Source: Hyaloperonospora brassicae (Eukaryota; Oomycota; Peronosporomycetes; Peronosporales; Peronosporaceae). Taken from it: a DNA stretch of 64,000 nt. Shown piece by piece: positions 1 through 11,669 of the stretch. The notes under the pieces were generated by a model. The model was not told the origin of the DNA. It did not search any database and worked only from the letters and a program-made list of their open reading frames with translations. Position numbers and translations under genes: made by a program. Every line of letters begins with the position of its first letter. Within the stretch, counting starts at the first letter, position 1. The DNA is taken from assembly GCA_947650285.1 (NCBI GenBank), contig CANTFL010000204.1, forward strand, positions 295,501-359,500, given 5' to 3'.

Positions 1-359
1 TGTAGTTTGAGACAGCTGTAAGTAGAATCGACGGAGGTTTTATAAGAGGTGAAGCGCTATTAAACAGTTTTCCTTTTTACCAAGCGTCTCTGCTCAGAAG
101 ATGATCTTTCCTCTGCACGTACTGTACACGTGAGGTTGCGAGGCACCCTGCCTGCACGGTGTCAGTGCATGTTACTTGTACAGTGCCAGTACAAGTGGAG
201 GGTGCTCCGTCTAAACGGAAGTGGATTTGCGATGTGTGGAGATGTGACCACTTCTACAGTATCAATGTGAGTGAGTGAGAAAGTGAGGTATATTTGGGTA
301 CGCTTACGACCTACTAGATCCCGTCACCCGGCAACAAGATTACCGGGGTGACTGCTACT
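1..359. other. LINE 3' flank, no gene recognised
   Basis: No coding region is recognisable. The stretch follows the end of the minus-strand LINE RNase H reading frame, so it may be LINE 3' untranslated sequence. A small inverted repeat (arms 323-331 and 343-352, 11-nt loop, one extra G) could form a hairpin. Function unknown. Confidence 0.35.
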
Positions 360-1205
360 TTATATACTAGATAGCACTAGGTCTCGAACATCAGAACGCC
401 TACGCGCAGACTCCTGTCGCGAGATGATCAGGTTCCTTGGTGTCAGTACGGGGCCCTGTATGACGTATTGTTCGGCCTGGGAGGTCTCCAACCAATGATT
501 GACATCAGAATAAAGGAAAGTCGTGGCCTCCTGGACTAGAACGGGGTTAGAAGAAGCGTGCGCTTGAACCAAAGCTCCTGTGTCCATAGCGATATTCGCC
601 AGTCGATCCGCCATTTTGTTGTAGGTGCGATAATGATGTCCCCAGCTGGAGACATCGATATTGTTAGCGATGGCGATTGCTTCGGTGAATAACTGCACTA
701 AGTGTTGCTTGCGTGGAGGATGTCGTGTTCGGAGTTGCGCAAGCACAAGGGCGCTGTCCTATATGACATGCAGGGCTAAGTAGTCGCCGGTCTTTGATTG
801 CCGAAGACCGTGGACAATCCCCCAGTATTCAGCGATATTGTTAGTAGTATCGAGAGAGGCATAGGCCACGCTCGCTACCCACAAAACGCATGCTGCGTGC
901 GTCGGAACGTGGAGTCGGACAATAACAGATCCAGCTCCGCCTGGACCTGGATTTCCGCGGGATCGTCCATCGAAAAAGAGGAGGTAAAGCACTCCTGGGC
1001 ACCGCTCGATAGGGCGTACGCGCAACAAAGGAGGTTCGTCGGAGCAGAGGAGGGTATCAGCCAAGGCCGACCGTACCTGTTCAAACATTTGCCCGTCCTC
1101 CCCCACGTCGGGCTGGTAGGTTGATCCACAAAACCTTCGAAGCAACCGGCGAAAGATAGTCTTGGAGCTAGCTGTGTGAACATCCTGTGATAGAGATGGG
1201 TCTTC
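360..1205 (-). pseudogene. LINE archaeal-type RNase H domain (3' half of a split LINE)
   Basis: This is the C-terminal RNase H domain of a non-LTR retrotransposon, read on the minus strand. The motif DGRSRGNPGPGGAG carries the first catalytic Asp, NNIAEYWG the Glu, DSALVLAQ the second Asp and NKMADRLAN the last Asp, so the D-E-D-D set is complete. The glycine-rich first motif resembles archaeal/plant-type RNase H rather than the Ty3 type. One in-frame TAG (759-761) stands immediately before the second catalytic Asp, where the family normally has Gly; the frame is otherwise open from 1205 to the stop at 360. The other half of the LINE lies at 15962-17042, beyond element A, and the frame is continuous across the insertion once one CTTC copy is removed. 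Not a host RNase H: no hybrid-binding domain is present. Confidence 0.8.
1202..1205. repeat. Target-site duplication of element A (CTTC, copy 1)
   Basis: CTTC directly abuts the outer LTR end at 1206. The same four bases abut the other outer end at 15962-15965. A 4-bp duplication is within the usual 4-6 bp range for Ty3/gypsy integrases. It is supported by the fact that both flanks are parts of the same LINE. Confidence 0.85.
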
Positions 1206-1334
1206 TGTGGTGGAGTCGATATCACAAAATCGTTATGTGAGGGTCGATCTTCCACTTGCCCAGACTTGCCGACTCACGGAGGGGGCACTCCGATCCTTGC
1301 CTTGTTGTATAGCCTTGTGCTCACCCTGTGTACC
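1206..1334 (-). repeat. Residual LTR terminus outside the 3' LTR of element A
   Basis: These 129 bp repeat the terminal part of the following LTR (start at 1335), with a proper LTR end (TGTGGTGGAGTC) at the CTTC duplication. At subtype-diagnostic places (for example CTTGTTGTATAGCC) it matches the 5' LTR at 14221 better than its immediate neighbour at 1335. It is best read as the original 3' LTR end into which a second family-1 element inserted. Confidence 0.7.
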
Positions 1335-3190
1335 TGTGGCAAAGTCGATCTCAAAAAATCGCTTGTGTGAGGGTCGAACTTCCACTTGCCCAGACTTGCC
1401 GACTCACGGAGGGGGTACTCCGGTCCATGCATTGCTGTATAACCTTGTGCTCACTTTGTGTACCCGTCGGTTGGGCTGACTTGACCTCTTCGTAACGGCC
1501 TTAAGAGATGTCGATCTCGCTGAGAGGTTGGGTTGAGAGTTCGCTTCCGGTGCGGAAATCTTCACACCACGAACGGGGTTCTGCGATCTTGGTCTTGAGG
1601 CGCGGCGATCTCTATTTGAAGATGTCGCGATCTCGATCTTGAATCACACCGATCTCGATTCGTCTTCGGGATCGGGAGCTTTGCTGTGCGGTAATCTTCA
1701 CTCAGCAAATAGTAGTATTGCGTCGATCTTGCCTTGGGATCGGTCCGATCTTGTCTTGGGATCGGCCGATGTTGTCGAAAGTGCGCAGTGTAACAGATAG
1801 GCCTTGCGCTTCGCCATAATGAAACGTGCCGATCTGTCCGGTAGATCGTCTTGGTCTTGCTCGGTCTTGTCTTGAACTCCTTGTTCAGATCTTCTACTAC
1901 TTGAGCCGTCTCGCGATCTTGTGTCCAAAATTCTTCTCCTTTGTTGTGTGGCTGCTACCCTAGTAGCTGAGTTGAGTGTGAGTACTTGATCGATCCGGGC
2001 CAGATATCCCGAGATCGCTCTTCTCGATCTTGGCCAACAATCCAAAATCGGTCTTCTGTGTCCCTGTAACACGCGTGCCTTGACCCGCCGGGGAAGCCAA
2101 ATCAATCTTGCCCGGAGAAGAGGGGAGGAAAACGTGCGTCGTGAGAAGAAGAAGTAGAGTTCAAGTCTGTTTATTAACCAACCAAACAAATATACAACCT
2201 ATCTTCAAGCCTATTCCCATCTGTAGGTCACTCTCCAAGTCCATATCACCTTTAAGCTTTACCGCCCCCTTGAACACGTGTCGAAATTTCGTGACCTGTA
2301 CTCCAAAGATAGCGCCAATACTCCTGGTATCGTACCTAGACACCAAAAAGGTACCAATTTCCAAATACGGTACCAAATACCCATTTTTGGTACCGAAAAG
2401 TCCAAAATAGTACTCAAGATGTGGAACGTGTCTAAATCCATTTTGCGACGTCAATTCGACCGGCTTACACTGGCTTTTTCGATCTGAACTTTCGGGGAAT
2501 CACTCATGGACCTCCACCAAGCATGTTTATCACGATCCAACATCTCCATCACCGATATATCCATAGTCAGTAGGGAACATGACCGAGGTCCAATTCGAGA
2601 TTGTTGAGGACCGACACAGTACAATCCGTCCATATATGTTCTTCCGTCCATTTAGCGTACTCCGAAACCATCCTCACGGGTTTGTCTGCTCAATGGGGCC
2701 ATCCGCAGTTCTTACAACGGTCTCACGGGCTCCCACAAACGTCTACACTTCCAGATCGGTCCAGTACTAACCTAAATCAGTACTCCCTTCGGGGAGACCA
2801 GTAACGAGTGTCACCGATCTGATGGATTTCGGCACCTTTGTCACAGAGTCACCTCATATTGCCTGGTCCCCGATGCACCTTTCCCAGAATAATTCTGCTT
2901 CAGATCGGTTGTTTAATGCAATCCAGTCCCTTGTCTCGGATCGCACCGTTGAAATCATTCCTTGTCCCAGATTGTAGCGTGGAAATCATCCCTTTTCGCG
3001 CCCCGTCTCAGATCGTTCCATACCCATCAATCTGACGACAGTTGGATCAGATCGTCTTTCTCTGTTGGGATCGCCTCCCATCTCTTATTAGATCGCCAGG
3101 TCCCATGGTCTCATTTTCCACCAGTAAGTGACACCTTAACTGGGTGGTCACCGATCCACGTCTCATCATTTGATTAGTGACTTTACCACA
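1335..3190 (-). repeat. 3' LTR of element A (subtype x)
   Basis: On the plus strand the LTR runs from TGTGGCAAAGTC to GACTTTACCACA, a near-perfect terminal inverted repeat. It includes the conserved block with CGAAATTTCG and CACGTG near 2270-2295. The central segment (about 1950-2170) is of the subtype also seen at 47320-49184, 60006-61786 and 63354-64000. It differs from the 5' LTR of the same element. Confidence 0.85.
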
Positions 3191-3203
3191 ACCTCCCCCT
3201 GTA
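3191..3203 (-). other. Polypurine tract of element A
   Basis: The minus strand reads ACAGGGGGAGGT immediately before the 3' LTR start TGTGG. A purine run abutting the 3' LTR is the usual primer site for plus-strand cDNA synthesis. Confidence 0.75.
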
Positions 3204-3279
3204 CTGAAGTCCGTTTAGGCAGCAATCGGCTTCAGTCCAGTCATTAATCAACTTCGTTCCAAGCACTCAAGTCCATCCC

Positions 3280-6006
3280 ATGACCTCCCCGACGCGTCTC
3301 CCCACTTCGCCGACCCTCTCGAACAACTCCACTATGGTTCTGTTTTCGGACTGAGATCGGCCGTCCGGCTCACCAGATCACGAGGAGCATGCTTATACAA
3401 TTTAGGATCGGCCTAGGTCCCCACGACATTCCGGTCCGGCCGGATCTCCTCCTTTGCCCAGATCGCCCGATCAAGGGGAACGTATTCCCGCCGTGCTAGA
3501 TCGGCCTGGGCTCCCCAGTCATCTCGATCTGGTCGGATCGTTACCGATTCTCGTGGGATCGCCATACTGCCCGCTAGAGTCGATCGCCCCTCCCCTCATC
3601 AGCTCCTCTTGACGCATTTGGGTCCGACACACTGGCCACTAGTGGGCTTCTTCGTGGGTCTACTCCAATTGTGGATACCAACGAGCACGTCCCGAGAGTT
3701 TCCGCCGACGACGTTCATCTTACGTTGGCGACGATCTCATATTAATGGGATCAAGAGGCCACTTTCCGCAGCCAAAAGGATACTATCCACGCGCTTCAGC
3801 AGTCACACCGAGAGGCTGTCGCGCGAGGAGATCGTCTGCAAGAAGAGATCGATTATCTGCACCGATCAGCCGCCCCATTTGTCTCTTTCGTTCAGCGTCG
3901 TTACAACTTGATGCAATGCCGGTATGTCGAAGCCGCTCTTTCTTTGAGAGACTGCCGGCTAACGCTGCGGACCCGTCGCGATCAGTCGGCGACGGTTCTT
4001 CGGTTGAACGATTTGTTACGCGCCAGCGATCAAGACCTGACCCTCTTAGAACAGCAGATGAGGACCGTGAACGCGCAGGTCCTCTCCCTCCGAGCGGATC
4101 GCAACACCCTCCGACATCAGCGTGACCAGTTGGCCTCCGACAAATCCCTCCTCAGCGCGAAAGTTATCCAGTTAAAGCAGAGTTGGGTCGTTCTCAAGCG
4201 GAGATCGAAGAGGGTTTAGCTTCCATCAGCGATCTCATACAGCTAGTCGATTACCTGGGCCCTTTGGAAGGTCAGCTGGCGCACTCACAGGCTAAGAATG
4301 TCAACCTCCGTCGTCAACTTGCAGAACATCTTGCGGTTTACGAACTCTTGGAAGCGGTGGAGCAAGATCGGTATCGGGCCGTGGCAGATCATCGTGCGCT
4401 TCTTGACACACTGAACAGTGCCATACTCGTCCCTCAGTCGTCTGCGGTGACCCCCAATCCGACCCCTGATCCAATCCCCAGAGATGCTGCTCCGGTGGGA
4501 TCGACTCCTACTTCTGACATCCGGAGGACGGGATCACGTGTCCGTAAGACCCGACCGAGATCGCCTGCTCCGCCGGCCAAGCGCCAGCGCGTTCAACCGG
4601 GATCACGGTCCAGGGATTCTTCCATAACCCGAGCGGGTACCTGCCTATCATCTTTGAACCCCTCAACACCCTCCAGGAGACTTTTAAGATCGGCTACAAC
4701 CGCGCCTTCCTCCGATTCTTCTTCTCCGTCTCCGCCTGCAGCTCCTGGGGCTGGATCGGGAAGTGAAGATTCGACCGGTTCTGCCTCTAGCTCGGATGAT
4801 CTGACTCGGTCTGTATTGTCTCAATCCAGATCGGCCGCTCGTCGCCACCCGAAATCGGACGATCGATACATAACTCTAGAATCCTCGGCAGCCACTCCAA
4901 CAATTTTCGTTCCGTCCGTGACAACTATGTCCGGCCAAGAGCCGTCACGTCCGTCTTCATCGAACGAGCCGGAGCCTCGCTATCTTTCCTATTCGACTGC
5001 TTCGGTTGCGACTACTCCCGTGATCGACCTTCAGGATGATGGTAAGGTTCTGGAGATGCGGATATGTCGTTGCCGGAAGGGGCACCCAGCGAGATCGGCT
5101 CTGCTAGTTCGCCCCACGGATCCACTGCGCCCCCGGCCAGCCGTCTGTCCGTTAGAGACAACAGCATCACCATTCCAGTACGCCCAGTGGCTAACCGAGT
5201 CCTCGAGGCTGCCGACTTTGACGATCTCCCACCACTTCAGCAACCTCGGAATCGGTGGATTCCCAACTATTAGGCACCTTCCCGCCGGGTGGATTCTGAG
5301 ATCGCTTATTGGTCAGTCTCGCGGATTGTGATGGTTTGCGTGAGGACGATGTCGATCGAGTTGTTTTTTCATCACTATTCCAAGCCCCGACATATCTTAT
5401 TTCATCATCACTCTTACAGGCGGGCTCCTCCTACGGGGACTTGGGCGTCTAGGCTAGTCTTGCGGCGACACATTGCGGCCCTATACGCCCGATCTCCCTG
5501 GGACATCATCGTGATTCCCGTGACCCCGATCTCGTTTTCCCTAACTGGGTGGTATCGGGACATGGGCACTAGTTATTTGGAATTGGAGTCCAGTCATTGC
5601 TAAGCGCTGTGGGAATCTACGCACGCGTTTCCCATCTCTCCGGTTCAACGACGATCTGATCGGTTCCTGCTAACTTTTTGGCGTCAGCGTGAACAGTGTC
5701 GATCTCGTTTTGGAGCGCGTTGGAAGAATTGTCTGAAGACGATACTCCGCGGCATGATCGACGGCCACTGCGATCTGGATAACTTGCTCGATCCCTCCTT
5801 TTTGCATTGCCCGCGCGTGCATTCAAGAGCGAGTTTGGTAATCCGGATTGGGGCATAATGCCGACCCAGCCGACCTAATAGAGGCGTTGGACATGGACGA
5901 CCAAGAGGATCCTTGGCGCAACCAGTTCCGTAACGCCCACTGGGATCACCCCAGATCGCAGATCCCTCGTCTACAAGACAAGTTCAAGCCTGCTCTATCG
6001 TGTTAG
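3280..6006 (+). pseudogene. Antisense additional ORF of element A (decayed)
   Basis: This ORF lies on the strand opposite to gag-pol, between the chromodomain and the 3' LTR. The ATG (3280-3282) is 89 bp inside the LTR and the N-terminus reads MTSPTRLPTSP, shared with element D (47230) and similar to C. Next come a coiled-coil region (about 3760-4350), a Ser/Pro/Arg-rich segment with the basic motif PPAKRQRV (about 4570-4600), and a C-terminal domain ending at TAG 6004-6006. CDLDNLLDPSFLH (about 5770-5810) corresponds to the motif conserved in B and C. Stops (for example TAA at 3753-3755, TAG at 5271-5273) and frameshifts (about 4175 and 5050) break the frame. Function unknown. Segments such as 4183-5331 remain open for 382 codons. 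Confidence 0.75.
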
Positions 6007-6290
6007 TCTAAGATCGGTGTTCGACCTCGATCGTCTTTCAGATTTGTGTACGTCTATCAATCGTTTTATTTGGTAATTCATTCTTCGCAACCTTCACAAC
6101 TTCGACTCGCTCTCTATCCATATCATTCAATTAGGTAATTCAATTGACTGTCTGCATACTCACACACATAACTCCATCCATCAGCATGTGCTACCTTCTA
6201 GAACATCTTGCAACCTCATCCATCAGCATGTGCTACCGTCTAGCACATCTTTAAACCCTCCATTCACATATGCTACCTCCCGCATACTTG
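6007..6290 (-). other. Spacer between pol and antisense ORF of element A
   Basis: Non-coding. It contains a short motif (CATCAGCATGTGCTACC) at about 6180 and 6220 with a degenerate third copy near 6260. The same GGTAGCACATGCTGG motif recurs downstream of pol in C (57054-57110) and D (46515-46560), so it belongs to the family-1 3' region. Confidence 0.45.
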
Positions 6291-7938
6291 TTCTAACTGT
6301 TAAGGTTCGTCCGACTTGCCTTCGTGAGACCGCATCACTTCAAAACGGTTTCAACTCACTCGGCTCAGCTCAAACGCTTGCAAGATTGCTCCACAACTCA
6401 GATCGGCCTCGTCCACCCAGCTTTGGTCGTAATATCCCTTCCATTTCACCAGAAATTGACGATGTACTCGCCTATAACGGGTTTTTATCGACCAGATCGC
6501 ACGTCCAATACTTCTTCCACTTCATATCCTCCCTCTTCAAGATCGCTCTACCAACTGTCTTCTGGTAGCAGAGCTTCGTCAAAGTCCAAACGATCTGCTT
6601 CATTTATTGTAAGCTGATCTTTTGGCCGTTCAGGGAACGTCTTTATCTTCTTCAGCTTCGATAAATGTACAATCGGAAATAGCCGATATGGGGTTCCAGC
6701 GATCTCCAATTTCACAGCGTAATCTTCACATTTATCCGCCACTCGGAATGGACCATGCCACATATGCGCTAGCTTCTTCGCATATCCTTCGATGACTCGA
6801 TCAAAGTATAGCCATACTTGTTTACCCACTCTGACTTCGTGTGGCTCCAGGTCTTCATTGTGTTGATTTGCTCGCTCCTGGATCGCGACTAGTAAGTGAT
6901 TGTTCACTGCAGATCGGGCTCGCTGGTATTGTCTTTGGGATCTGTATCTCTACCTCTTTGGATCACGATCTTGTGTTCCCGTGTTCCCTACTGATAGCGT
7001 AGCTTCCAATGTCGATCTCGGGTCCCACCCCTGAATCAGATAGAATAGGATGTCCCCCCGGATCCGATCTTGTGCGGTGTTGATCGCAAATGTGAGCCGT
7101 TCGGCGTACTCATACCAATCTTGTTGGTTGACATCAGCGACATACATCTTGAGCGACTGCGCCAGGATTTGCACGATTCGTTAAGCCGTTCCATTTGCTT
7201 GTGGCCTGTAGGCCATGGTAGCGCTCTGCTTCTGCCCCACGATCTGACTGAAAGCTCGGAAAAAATCGGACATAAATCTCGGTTCTCGATCGTGTCTGAT
7301 AGCCTCGATAGCTCCGAAGCGTCGGAACACACATTCTTCGTAGTTTCTGCAATCGTCTGTGCTGTCCGTGATGAGCTGGCTTTTGCGATCACATAGCCCG
7401 AGAAAAGGTTGACCCAAATGAGCAGCTCAGTGTTCCCTTTGAAAGACTTAGGCAACGACGGGATATGATCCATTGTGATGATCTAGAATGAATAGGCTGT
7501 TTGTAAATTACCGGGCAATCTCCCATGAATCGTCGGGCTTCCTTTTCCAGTTTCACAGTCGGTACATTCGCCCACATATCTTTGCACACTCCGATATAGT
7601 CCTCTCCAATGGAATCGCGATCTGATCCTCTGATAAGTTCTACCGATACCCTGATGGCCTCACTCCAGGCTTGCGTGGTAGTGGTGCAAAAATTCCTGTT
7701 GCAACGTCTCTGGGATCATTAGACGCATCAAACCATCGCGATCTTCTGACTCTATTTTCGCCATGGGGCAGAAAAATAGCAGATCGTTCTCATCGATCTC
7801 GTACTCAGGTGCTAGTTTTGCGCACATCTTCACTTCTCCCGCATCCAAGTTTGATACAACGCCACTTAGATACTTCTTGAGATTGATAATCCAACGCTCT
7901 TCATCTTGAGCTTGGACAATTAGTTGAATCCTAATCAT
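6291..7938 (-). pseudogene. Integrase, GPY/F and chromodomain of element A
   Basis: Minus-strand remnants of an integrase. The zinc region keeps CTDC (about 7560-7600). The core keeps the first Asp in DHIPSLPKS (about 7470) and the second in HDREPRFMSDFF (about 7270). The GPY/F motif is seen as HMWHGPFRVADKC (about 6750). A chromodomain-like tail (EVEEVLDVRSG) follows in a damaged frame near 6500. Stops and frameshifts split it into pieces, the longest open one being 6548-6907. The full order matches the better-preserved copies in B (34402-35954) and C (55231-57032). Confidence 0.8.
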
Positions 7939-8119
7939 CTGTACTATCTCCTCCTGTATCGCTTCAGGTTTAATGACGTATCCTCCCGGCTGATCTCGTG
8001 ATCGCAGTTATCCGAGCCAGCTGACCATCATGCTTGGGCTTCAACAATTCATCGAGACGGTCCAGAGTCATCAGATCTTGCCGATCTTCTTCAGCTACGA
8101 CAGTTCTTTCTATTTCGTT

Positions 8120-8550
8120 CTACAATGCTGTGCTGGCTAGTCGATCTGCGCTTTGGTTCCATTGTTGATTCATGTGCAGGTTCTCATGACTCGGCCACGA
8201 TCGCAGTTTATCCAACGCTTTATGCATCAGGAGTTGAAGGCCCGGTGCCTTGCAGTCGATCTCACTGCGCATCTGTCGAATCACCAAATTGGAATCTCCA
8301 CACAGAATTACTCGCCCCCTGTCCAGATCGGCGAGTAACTTAAAGCACAGTAGCAAGTCATTATACTCTGCTTCATTCACAGTCAGATTGTGAGCATATC
8401 TCGATTCTGCTGGCCAGGATCGTCCACTCGGGTAACCTCCAAATCACCGCACTGTACGACCCTCCTTTCTTTTTTATCCTCGCCGATCCATCGAAGCTGG
8501 CCACCAGCAACTCCTCATCTGCTTCCACCGTTGGTGGTGGTGTTGATATC
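8120..8550 (-). pseudogene. Second, archaeal-type RNase H of element A
   Basis: The D-E-D-D set is visible on the minus strand: SFDGSAR, NEAEYND, CGDSNLVIRQM and NQSADRLAS. The domain sits between the Ty3-type RNase H and the integrase, the place where a second RNase H is known in some plant and oomycete gypsy elements. A frameshift near 8390 separates the first motif from the others. The typical role of such domains is removal of RNA from RNA/DNA hybrids during reverse transcription. Confidence 0.8.
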
Positions 8551-10029
8551 TTGAGTCGGCAGTCCTTTCGGGGGGAGATCGCGATCAGCATCTCTTCTAT
8601 TTTGGTCTCTTGGGGTGATACTCGCTGCCGACATGCCCAGGATTTCTTCCTCTCCTCGCTCACATTTCTTCACCTCCATAGTCCAGTTTGACAACAAAGC
8701 AGCCCACCGTCCTAATCTCCCGTTGAGTCCTCGAGATTGCATCAAGCACGCTAACGTAGATTGTCAGGTCAGCACAGTGATCTCCCGCAAGGCAAGCGGA
8801 GTACAGCATACGTCCAAAACACGAAGCAACGCCAGCACTTATTTCTCCACCGTTCCGTAGTTAAGCTCATTGGGCTTCTACGTGCGGCTAGTAAACGTCA
8901 CCGGATGGTACACACCATCAAACTCCTGTATCAGGGCCGCTAAAACAGCTCACTTGCTAGCGTAGACCACGATCACGGGAGGGCGATCTGGGTCGAAATG
9001 TTTGAGCATGGGAGCTGTAGCTATCTTGGCCTTTAGCATAGTGAAAGCAACATTGGCTTCTGTCCATCGACCCTCGGTCGACCATTCGTCTCCTGCTGCG
9101 AGCTGAGATCGGCCGATCTCAAAGAAATCCGATTCTCTTAACTCATACAACACCGCAGCGTATACCGCGAAATCCTCAACGAAGCGACAGTAGTAGTTCA
9201 AGCTCCCGATAAAAGATTGCATAGCTCGTAGCGTGCTAGGGAACGGTATGTCGATCAACGACTCCAAGTTCTTGGGCTGAGCCTCCAGACCATCCATCGA
9301 CACTCGATGTCCCGAATAATCGACTTTACGGCACCCCAAAAAACTCTTTGTGAGACTGATAGACATATTCCACTCATTACACGCTTCCAGCAATCGTTCT
9401 ACTTTTGCGTACAAAGATTCTCATGACGTGGATGGTATGAGAATGTCGTCAATGTAAGATCGGCGTCCCAGTATAGAGGGTCGTCGATCCGCCTCAGCTT
9501 CTCCATCTATAAAAACGTCGATCGGGCCATCAGAGGCTGATCTCTGGCCGATCTTGAGATACCCATACAGCGCATTGTCCACCAGACGTTGGTATATCAT
9601 ATGCGTTCTTAAGCCCAGATGACATTCGGAGCCACTCGAAAAGACCAAACGGCGTGACAAACGATGATATCAGTTTTGCTCGTTCGGTCATCTCAACGAC
9701 CCAGAATCCACTGGCCATGTATAGCAAGCAGTACTATAGAGCTTTATCCAGGTCTTCCAGCAGATCGCTGATCAACGCCATGGGACAAAACACCAGGCGC
9801 GTCAGCTGATTTCTCTCCGATAATCAATACAAAGACGAATATCCACTCCATTCTTCTGGATGATCACCACTATCGGAGACACCCAAGGTGACGTGGATGG
9901 CTGAACGATCTTGGCTGCTAACAGTCCTTTGATGAGATCTGACAGCTTGTCCCGATATTTGGGTGCGACCGGACGGACCCTTTGCGCAATTGGTGCGGCT
10001 CCACCGACATCGATATCACAAATCGCCCA
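8551..10029 (-). pseudogene. Reverse transcriptase and Ty3-type RNase H of element A
   Basis: The catalytic YIDD box is intact at 9445-9456 on the minus strand, within RRSYIDDILIP. Upstream pieces match GVDIR-LCIDYR and MASGFWVVEMTERAKLI; downstream are the thumb (GHRVSMDGLEAQP) and the RNase H tail (GRLGRWAALLSNWTMEV). At least four frame breaks or stops are present (for example near 9750, 9660, 9420 and 8940), so no full enzyme can be made. Confidence 0.85.
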
Positions 10030-11659
10030 TCATGCCGCTGGTAGTAGAGCGTTGCCCTTCCCCATAAGAAGGTGACGGCTCTTCCAAGTCAGCGATATGT
10101 GTCTTTGTTGATCTGATGTGAGGGGAACGTCAGGATCGCCGATCTGAATGTCGTCAATTGTCACTTCTTCCTTGGCATTGGGTATCTCTGTTAACACCGC
10201 CAGGTGTTGCTCGATGTCTTCGGCAAAAATCTTCACTCTCGTGATAGTAGACTGGCGCTTCTGTGGAGTCAGCTTCGTCGATCTTAGACGACTTGATCTC
10301 TTCAGATCTTTGCGTCTCCTCGGACCGATCCAGTCCTGATCTGATGTCTGTCAGATTTACGTCCAACGAAAACAGTCTATTGTCTTGTTCTCCTTTTTCG
10401 GTCCCTTGGTCTCTTCTCATCGCGATCTAGGTTTCGATCTCATGATCGTTAGCTAACGACGATAGATTTGTTTCATCTAGTGGATTCGATCTAACTCCGT
10501 TAACCGTTCCTTCCTTTGCAGCCACAGTATCCGCCCTTTGCAATTCGTCGTCAACGACTTGATGCGTTACCATGAGGACCGCTAAATGTATGTACTTTGG
10601 AGCATCAGGCGGACGTTTCATGATGTATTTGGGAGTAGCTGACGTAGGGCGATCTACCAATGGTCCAATCTGATCTTTTGGGGTTTCATTTACTCGATCC
10701 GTCGTAGCCTTATACGCCAGAGTTTGCCACTCTTTGTACTTCTCCAATCCTACCGTCACGAAGCCTTGAGTCCTCGGTAACATGTCTCCTTCCACCCACA
10801 CGCCCAGTATAGTATGAGTGGGTAGTATAATCTCTTGATCGCCAATATTGGTCATCTGCAGATACTTCCTCCTACCGAACCCCGAGATCACCGTGGGTAC
10901 CCAGTCAGGTCCTCTGGCGACCCACAACTCCATCTTAGCCCCTCCGATCCCGATCTTCACTTCCCTTGACTCTTTGACCGGGATCACCACATGTTGTTCC
11001 TTCGCCATTACGTGATGTATCTTCGATCCGTACGTGAGGCGACGTCCTGCGAGATGAATACGAATTTTCTCTGGCAGACATAGCCCGCCATCAGCTAGAT
11101 CGAGCCGCACTCCGGCAGGTACCATAAAGTCCATGCCCAGAGTCGCTTCTTGCCCTGCCAGATCGCCAACCCACACATTGCAATAGTATAATAGCGATCC
11201 CGCGAGGGTTTCTTTGGTCTTGGTACGTCCCATCGTCATATACGGAGTTTCTTCGATCCCGATACATTCTTGTCATTGACTTTCGTCAATGTAACAACCG
11301 ACCTTACGAGCAAAGGTGGTGTCAATGATCGACACTTCAGCACCAGAAACACTTTTGCGTTGTTGATCTTGCCAACAGCTTTCGCTTGTTTGAACCACTT
11401 CCCGGGCGAGTAGTGTTTCCAGTATCCGCGAGATTCACCGTAAGCGAGCTCGATCTCCATAGTTGGTTCAGATCGCGAGTACTCATCGATCAGCTTCAGA
11501 TAGGACACGGAAGCAACACGTTTTGACTTCGAACGAGGTATATTTGTTTCCGTACCTGTATCCTGCTTACTCTCGCGATCTGTCTTCTTTTTTCCACGCA
11601 TGCAATAATGCAGATCCCAGAATGCTCGGCTCGTACCAGATTCAAACCTGGCGAGCGTC
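10030..11659 (-). pseudogene. Protease region and linker of element A (active site deleted)
   Basis: Homologous to the protease and linker of element B. Where B has the aspartic-protease motif LLFDTGAEIS, A has lost 7 nt between two CTGG repeats (remaining copy 11343-11346), which removes the catalytic Asp-Thr and shifts the frame. A TGA (11273-11275) also stops the original frame. A 270-codon frame resumes at 11239, overlapping the previous stop as ATGA, and contains DFMVPAGVRLDL and the strand-rich region expected after the protease. Both lesions are identical in element C. Confidence 0.8.
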
Positions 11660-11669
11660 CTAGTTTAAC
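11629..11669 (-). promoter_or_regulatory. Putative -1 frameshift signal at gag/pol junction, element A
   Basis: The minus strand shows the heptamer GTTAAAC (11663-11669), the gag stop TAG (11660-11662), then a hairpin with arms GCTCG/CGAGC and CCAG/CTGG (11656 down to 11629), 6 nt after the heptamer. The downstream pol frame is -1 relative to gag. The hairpin is identical in B and C. No function has been demonstrated. Confidence 0.6.

Noticed and set aside
360..1145. RNase H pieces at the left end as a second host RNase H gene
   Set aside because: They continue in frame from the LINE tail at 15962-17042 and lack the hybrid-binding domain of host RNase H1.
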